A DNA stretch of 22,196 bases, from NCBI GenBank assembly GCA_030248065.1, contig JASAMV010001622.1:1-22196 (forward strand), in the 5' to 3' direction. The notes under the pieces are model-generated. The model made no database searches. It had not been told where the DNA came from and worked only from the letters and a program-made list of their open reading frames with translations. Positions 18,534 to 22,196 of the stretch are shown in pieces (position 1 is the first letter of the stretch; each line of letters starts with the position of its first letter). The stretch comes from Rhynchonema sp. JSB1_4 (taxonomy: Eukaryota; Nematoda; Chromadorea; Monhysterida; Xyalidae). The position numbers were made by a program, and so were the translations under genes.

Positions 18534-18631
18534 ATTCCGGGGGGGCTCTATTAATTCACTGACCCCTTTTTGGGGGGGGCTGTATTACGGGGGGCTCTAT
18601 TCCGGGGGGCTGTATTTAGGTTTTTACGGTA

Positions 18632-19011
18632 CAAACCTAAAATACAATACAAAGGGGGCTGTGTTAATTCACTGACCCCATTTTGGGGGCTCTGGGGGTT
18701 CTATTCCGGGGGCTCTATTAATTCACTGACCCGAATCTGAAAAATTGTTCCCAGAAATAACCCTAAAAAAAGGGGTTTGAAACGATGTTTTTTCGCTTAT
18801 AATCGCATTTATTCGTGTCTGTTCATCAATAAGACGCGTATTATAAGCTCTGGCGAACAAGAAACGTGCATAACTGTACCTGTGCACCACTATCAGGCCT
18901 TAATACACAAGGGGATTTTGCTCAGGGGGGCTGTATCAATTCACTGACCCCTTTTTGGAGGGGGTTGTATTGTATTACGGGGGCGGGGGGCTGTGTATTT
19001 AGGTTGCGGTG
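18632..19011. mobile_element. TA-target element, family F copy 3, degraded
   Basis: This directly abuts copy 1. It contains the same GGGGGCTGTGTTAATTCACT words, the core GTTTTTTCGCTTATAATCGC followed by ATTTATTCGTG, and the right words. The ends (CAAACCTAAAATACA and TGTATTTAGGTTGCGG) have drifted. It lacks the internal insertions, so it shows the uninterrupted family layout. Confidence 0.65.
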
Positions 19012-19149
19012 CTAAAATTTCTGATGGATTCGGCAAGTAAGTGACCAGTACCTGTCTATGTGACAACTTTTTAATTGAAAGCACTGATTTTTTCACCAAA
19101 AGTAGGTTCAGAAAAATCGCAAAAAAATTATGACAAAAATCAGCTAAAA

Positions 19150-19309
19150 CCTGACCCAAAAAAATCGGGCCGGGCCCGGCTATGGGTGGGCCGTGGGCAC
19201 ATGCCCGGTCGTGCTTTGGCCAAGTCTCGCCGAGCGCTCATGCCGAGCCGAGCCGGAGATTTGGGGGATCGGGCCGGGCCAGCCAAACCCGGCCCGATTG
19301 CGACCTCTG
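19150..19309. mobile_element. Family G element, right part
   Basis: GGGCCGGGCCCGGC and CGGGCCGGGCCAGCC blocks end with CCCGGCCCGATTGCGACCTC and TG at 19309, reading CAGAGGTCGCAATCGGG inverted, a hAT-type end. It stops 40 bp before the mL39 start codon, so it may affect that gene's promoter. The left end is not defined. Confidence 0.5.
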
Positions 19310-19349
19310 CTTTCATGACTGTCATTCTGGTCTCTCGTCCGTGTGAACA

Positions 19350-21489
19350 ATGCATCTAACGCGCTGCATCTGTCGTCGTGCACCATCGCTGGCCACCGAT
19401 CTGCTCGCTCGGGCATCCACCAGCGATCGGCTGACTTTGTTTGACGCTGAGAAGGAGAGACAGACGAAAAACAGACCGAAAATCGAAAAATTTTTGGTGG
19501 GTAGCCTGTAGCCACAGTGTAGTTCCTGGTCCGGAGGGGGAACAGGCGGTACCCCCTTTTTTCGGAGGGGGAACAGACGTACTCATCTGGGGAGGAAGGG
19601 GAGGAGGACCCAAATTTTTAGGTCGAAGATTTGAGTTACTTGTGCCCCTTTTTGGAAAAAATCTCAATAAAAAGGGTATTTTGACGATTTTTGACGACAT
19701 TGACCTAAAGATCACTCATTTTATGGCCAAAAAGGCCTATTTTAGTCCTAAATTTGCTTATTTTAGGCAAAAATTGGGGGAACAGACGTAACCCGAGGGG
19801 GACCCCCTCCCCCAGCCAGGAACTACACTAGGTAGTCGCCACAGAATATATGGTTGCGAAAAAACCGGTCCTTTATATTTTTGGGGAAAAAACGAAAAAG
19901 AACCGGAAGATAAAATCACCGGTATGGGCTGTTTTAACCTCAAAACCTGCTCTGAATCACAAGGCAGTAACACGATATTCATTCAAAATATCGAAATCAT
20001 CCAGAAACACTGGATTTTAGAGGCTTAGTGCTTTCAACGGCACTCGCACTCCTACGCATTCGTACGTCAAAAAAGTTGAAAAAAATGGGCTCTAAAACTC
20101 CATTTTTGGGGAAGTATGGGGGAAACATGGGCCGGTTTTTTTTCATGGAGACTTATTTTCGGTCCAAGAAAACGGCCTTTTGCTTCGATTTAATTTCCGT
20201 AAAAAACGGTTCTCTTTTCCATCCGCATTCCGCCACAACACGACAAGAATGTAAAAAAGAGCAAAGAGCATTATAATCACTAGCGTACCGTACCTGGGGG
20301 GCCATGGGAACGCGGTTCTTCGGCAACTACAGTTGCGAGTGAAAGCGAATGCAAATTGCAGATATCGGTCGAAAACAAAGACACGGATGATTCGGGTGCA
20401 AAGTTGCAGCTGTCGATGAACAAACACAGCTCAACCGCACTGGACTGTGCTAGACGTTTGTGGATTGATACTTGCGTTTATTTTTCGTTTTGCACATCGG
20501 AAAAATAATGTTTTTTAGATTTAAACGACGCAATCGTTCGCAAAGCGGCGTTGGCCGAGATTATCGACGAAAACGAAAATGACGCTGACGTCAACAGCAA
20601 TCGTTTGCTGTCGATGTGCGAGCCACTCAATCACGAATGCACGCTCAGATTTCTGTTTTACACCGACAAACAGCCACAAGCTGCCAATAATGTTCGTTTG
20701 ATTTTTTAAGTTAAAGCATGAATCAAATCTTACTGGGCCGGTGCTGCAGCTGGGGGTCCTCCTGAGCGCAGTTTGTGGGCAGGTCAGTGTAGTACTTGGC
20801 CAAGGTGTTGACGATAGCCAAAATGGACATTTTTGACTCAAAATCACTGCTTTTTGCCCCAAATAGGATTTGATGTCCATGTCCTGTCTAATGCTTGAAA
20901 ATATGCTGTTTTTTTGTTTTTTGGGGAAAAGGTGGGAAAATTCTGGGGTATCGATGACAGATAGATGATTTTGGTGGGGGGACACCCCAAGTACTACTGT
21001 TATAGCAGCTAGCGAGGTTTTGTTCAACATGGCATAAAATCGAAATTTTTACAACGGATAAACGAAATTAGCCGTGTAGAGTACATTTTCATCAATAATT
21101 AGCATTAAAAAATTTGGTTCCCGAGTAACCCACTTAGCTCGGTTGGTACAGTAAGTGGGGGTGGCGCCCGTTTTGGTGGTACAGTAGGTTGTCGCCCCGC
21201 CAGCGTAGCCACACCACTGTACTGGGCCGATCTAAAATATATTTTCCATTGCAAGGCATTCTGGCGTTCATGTGCTGTCGCAATGGCGGCCACATTGCCC
21301 AGTTGTTTCAAACCGAATCTGCCAATCGAAGTTTACGGATCACCCGGCGTGAATTGTATGTTTATCGCTTCTACTCTCTTCATGTAATTTTGTTGCGCAA
21401 ATCTTTCCGTCTTTTTTCAGTTTAGGGCGGAAATTTTATCTGCGATGTTTACCTGCCGGATTTAGCAGACTGGGCGCCCAATGCTCTTT
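19350..21489 (+). CDS. MRPL39: Mitochondrial large-subunit ribosomal protein mL39, first five exons
   Basis: Exons: 19350-19496, 20362-20455, 20519-20691, 21256-21348 and 21426 to about 21489. Phases 0, 0/1, 1/0, 0/0 and 0 agree, giving about 190 residues of a protein usually near 330. mL39 is an animal mitoribosome subunit related to threonyl-tRNA synthetase but lacking catalysis. The start MHLTRCICRRAPSLA is a typical Arg-rich mitochondrial presequence. RLTLFDAEKERQ and KIEKFLISVENKD match the conserved N-terminal helix and first TGS strand. STALDCARH, spanning exons 2-3, matches the STPxxCAxH segment; MCEPLNHECTLRFL matches the TGS end; AFWRSCAVAM and FICDVYLPDLADW match the ThrRS-like part. 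Exon 5's end (donor GTTTGT) is uncertain, and the C-terminal half must lie beyond 22196. Introns 1 and 3 carry transposons. Confidence 0.88.
19515..19830. mobile_element. hAT-like MITE, family B copy 2, in mL39 intron 1
   Basis: CAGTGTAGTTCCTGG (19515-19529) pairs with CCAGGAACTACACTA (19816-19830), whose last base has changed from G to A. Relative to copy 1 it is inverted: the words read GGAGGGGGAACAGACGTAC. The flanking 8-mers (TGTAGCCA and GGTAGTCG) match at 5 of 8, so it is older than copy 1. It begins 18 bp after the exon 1 donor. Confidence 0.8.
19831..20361. other. Rest of mL39 intron 1
   Basis: This is AT-rich intron sequence. It shares CCATTTTTGGGG-like motifs with element cores but has no bounded element. 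It ends in the acceptor AAATTGCAG at 20353-20361. Confidence 0.5.
20739..21219. mobile_element. hAT-like element, family I copy 2, in mL39 intron 3, 8-bp TSD
   Basis: CGGTGCTGCAGCT at 20739 pairs imperfectly (9 of 13) with AGCCACACCACTG ending at 21219. The duplication TACTGGGC is perfect (20731-20738 and 21220-21227). The right subterminal sequence GGTGGTACAGTAGGTTGTCG is the inverse of the CCTACTGTACC words in copy 1. It contains the family C element at 20785-20999. The core motif AGTACATTTTCAT (21080-21092) also occurs in the family C core at 16834. Confidence 0.78.
20785..20999. mobile_element. hAT-like element, family C copy 2, nested in family I copy 2
   Basis: CAGTGTAGTACTTGG (20785-20799) pairs with CCAAGTACTACTG (20987-20999), which has lost two bases relative to copy 1. 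The word appears inverted (GTGTTGACGATAG at 20806, and a worn GATGACAGATAGATGA at 20953). No clear target duplication remains. Confidence 0.7.
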
Positions 21490-22196
21490 GTTTGTGCGCA
21501 GAGTTCTTTTATTTTCAAATGAGACCCAGGTGCCACGACCATCACACCTTAGTCTGCGAGTTTTAAGTGCTAAAAGATGTTCTGGCCCCTGAATTAGGGT
21601 CGAAGCCGCTAAAAAGGCATAAATTCTCGGTGCCACTCGCATAGCTCAAAAAATCTCGGTTCCAGCTGCCAGGTGTACAATTTTTAAGTGCCATGCAGTA
21701 ATGTAGCTCGGGGTATATGATGGGCGGCGTAATACCCGCAAACCTGGGTAAGCTATCTTTCTATCGGGTGGAATTTTCGAAACGGTGTAAAGGTCAGTTG
21801 GGTGTAAAGGTCGGTGTAAAGTTCGGTCGAAAGCTCGGTCGGCGTAGCTCGGTGTAAACGTGAAACATTGCCTGTTTCTAACGTGCAATGTTTCAAGTTT
21901 ACACCGAGGTCTTATCACACTGAGCTGTCAACGGAGCTTTCCACCGGCCCTTAGGCCCAACTAACCTTTTATTACACCGTTTCGTTAATTGCTATGTGTG
22001 TTCTACCCGAACAAAATATTACTCCCCCCAAACCGAGCTATATCTGTGTGCCATTTCCAGACATCAACCAAAAAGTGTTGATTTCAGTACGAAAATGGCC
22101 ATTTTATGGTCCAAGATAGTTAAAAGTTCTCATATTTTACTGATATGCAGAAAATTACCCTTTAAGGCCTATTTTAGTATAATTTTTTACCTATTT
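21490..22196. other. Repeat-like region inside mL39 intron 5, no exon found
   Basis: Direct words CGGTGTAAAGGTC, CGGTGTAAAGTTC and GGTGTAAACG cluster at 21780-21860. GTGTAAACGTGAAACATTGC (21851-21870) is nearly the inverse of GCAATGTTTCAAGTTTACAC (21884-21903), making a hairpin. AGCTCGG-type words recur from 21640 to 21850. The style matches the other word-array elements, but no ends or duplication could be found. The next mL39 exon is not visible before the window ends. Confidence 0.4.

Larger units (their letters stand above)
16543..18629. mobile_element. TA-target element, family F copy 1, host of four nested insertions
   Basis: The ends CCGTAAAAACCTGAATAG (16543) and CTATTTAGG-type TTTTTACGG (18629) are inverse, with TA on both sides (16541-16542 and 18630-18631). 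The word GGGGGCTCTATTAATTCACT followed by GACCCC, and CTCTATTCCGGGGGG, recurs near both ends. Removing the insertions at 16571-17047, 17274-17713, 17792-17935 and 17944-18533 leaves a unit of about 420 bp, the same size as copy 2. Confidence 0.78.

Noticed and set aside
18034..18534. 166-codon Gly/Ile/Tyr/Gln-rich ORF
   Set aside because: It is a translation of the CCAATACC array in family J; both strands are equally open.
19350..21489. Mitochondrial threonyl-tRNA synthetase instead of mL39
   Set aside because: The visible segments follow mL39 order and motifs, with a short presequence straight into the TGS-like region. The synthetase is much longer, and none of its catalytic motifs are seen.

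Overview
The window is metazoan nuclear DNA, most likely from a protostome. Its genes are split by short GT-AG introns of about 45 to 390 bp (one reaches 865 bp because it holds a transposon). The acceptors are compact TTTTCAG or TTTTAG sites, and one gene is a seven-transmembrane receptor of the invertebrate gustatory-receptor type. I cannot name the species. I see no bacterial-style operons, no rRNA or tRNA, and no CRISPR array.

Four genes can be assembled exon by exon with matching splice phases. (1) 3825-4898 (+): the last five exons of a C19orf47-like SAM-domain protein. (2) 5268-6272 (+): a complete five-exon SREK1IP1 homologue, a zinc-knuckle protein with a lysine-rich tail, 370 bp downstream of the first gene on the same strand. 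(3) 7186-10035 (-): a 12-exon, 430-residue 7TM chemoreceptor converging on SREK1IP1. (4) 19350 to about 21489 (+): the first five exons of mitochondrial ribosomal protein mL39 (MRPL39), running off the right side. Weaker gene models sit at 10290-11044 (-) and 11438-11948 (-), with loose exons at 1861-1969 and 12763-12966 (-) and a tentative model at 11974-12374 (+).

The rest is dominated by small DNA transposons. At least six hAT-like families have CA...TG or TA...TA ends and, in six copies, 7-8 bp target-site duplications readable in the sequence: 1116-1474, 13011-14114, 16571-17047, 17792-17935, 17944-18533 and 20739-21219. A second group has TA duplications and CCGTA ends: 13327-14072, 16543-18629 and 17274-17713. 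Many are nested. Most share one design: short terminal inverted repeats, then several direct copies of a family-specific word of 12-20 bp separated by runs of G or C, around an AT-rich core. The words are probably subterminal transposase sites.

The most striking structure is a 2.07 kb near-perfect palindrome (14174-16240). Its arms carry two inverted copies of a two-exon gene fragment and of a 216 bp hairpin MITE. At its centre are seven ~69 bp units that are themselves hairpins. The mL39 introns hold several of the elements, and the gene content is otherwise ordinary housekeeping plus one sensory receptor.
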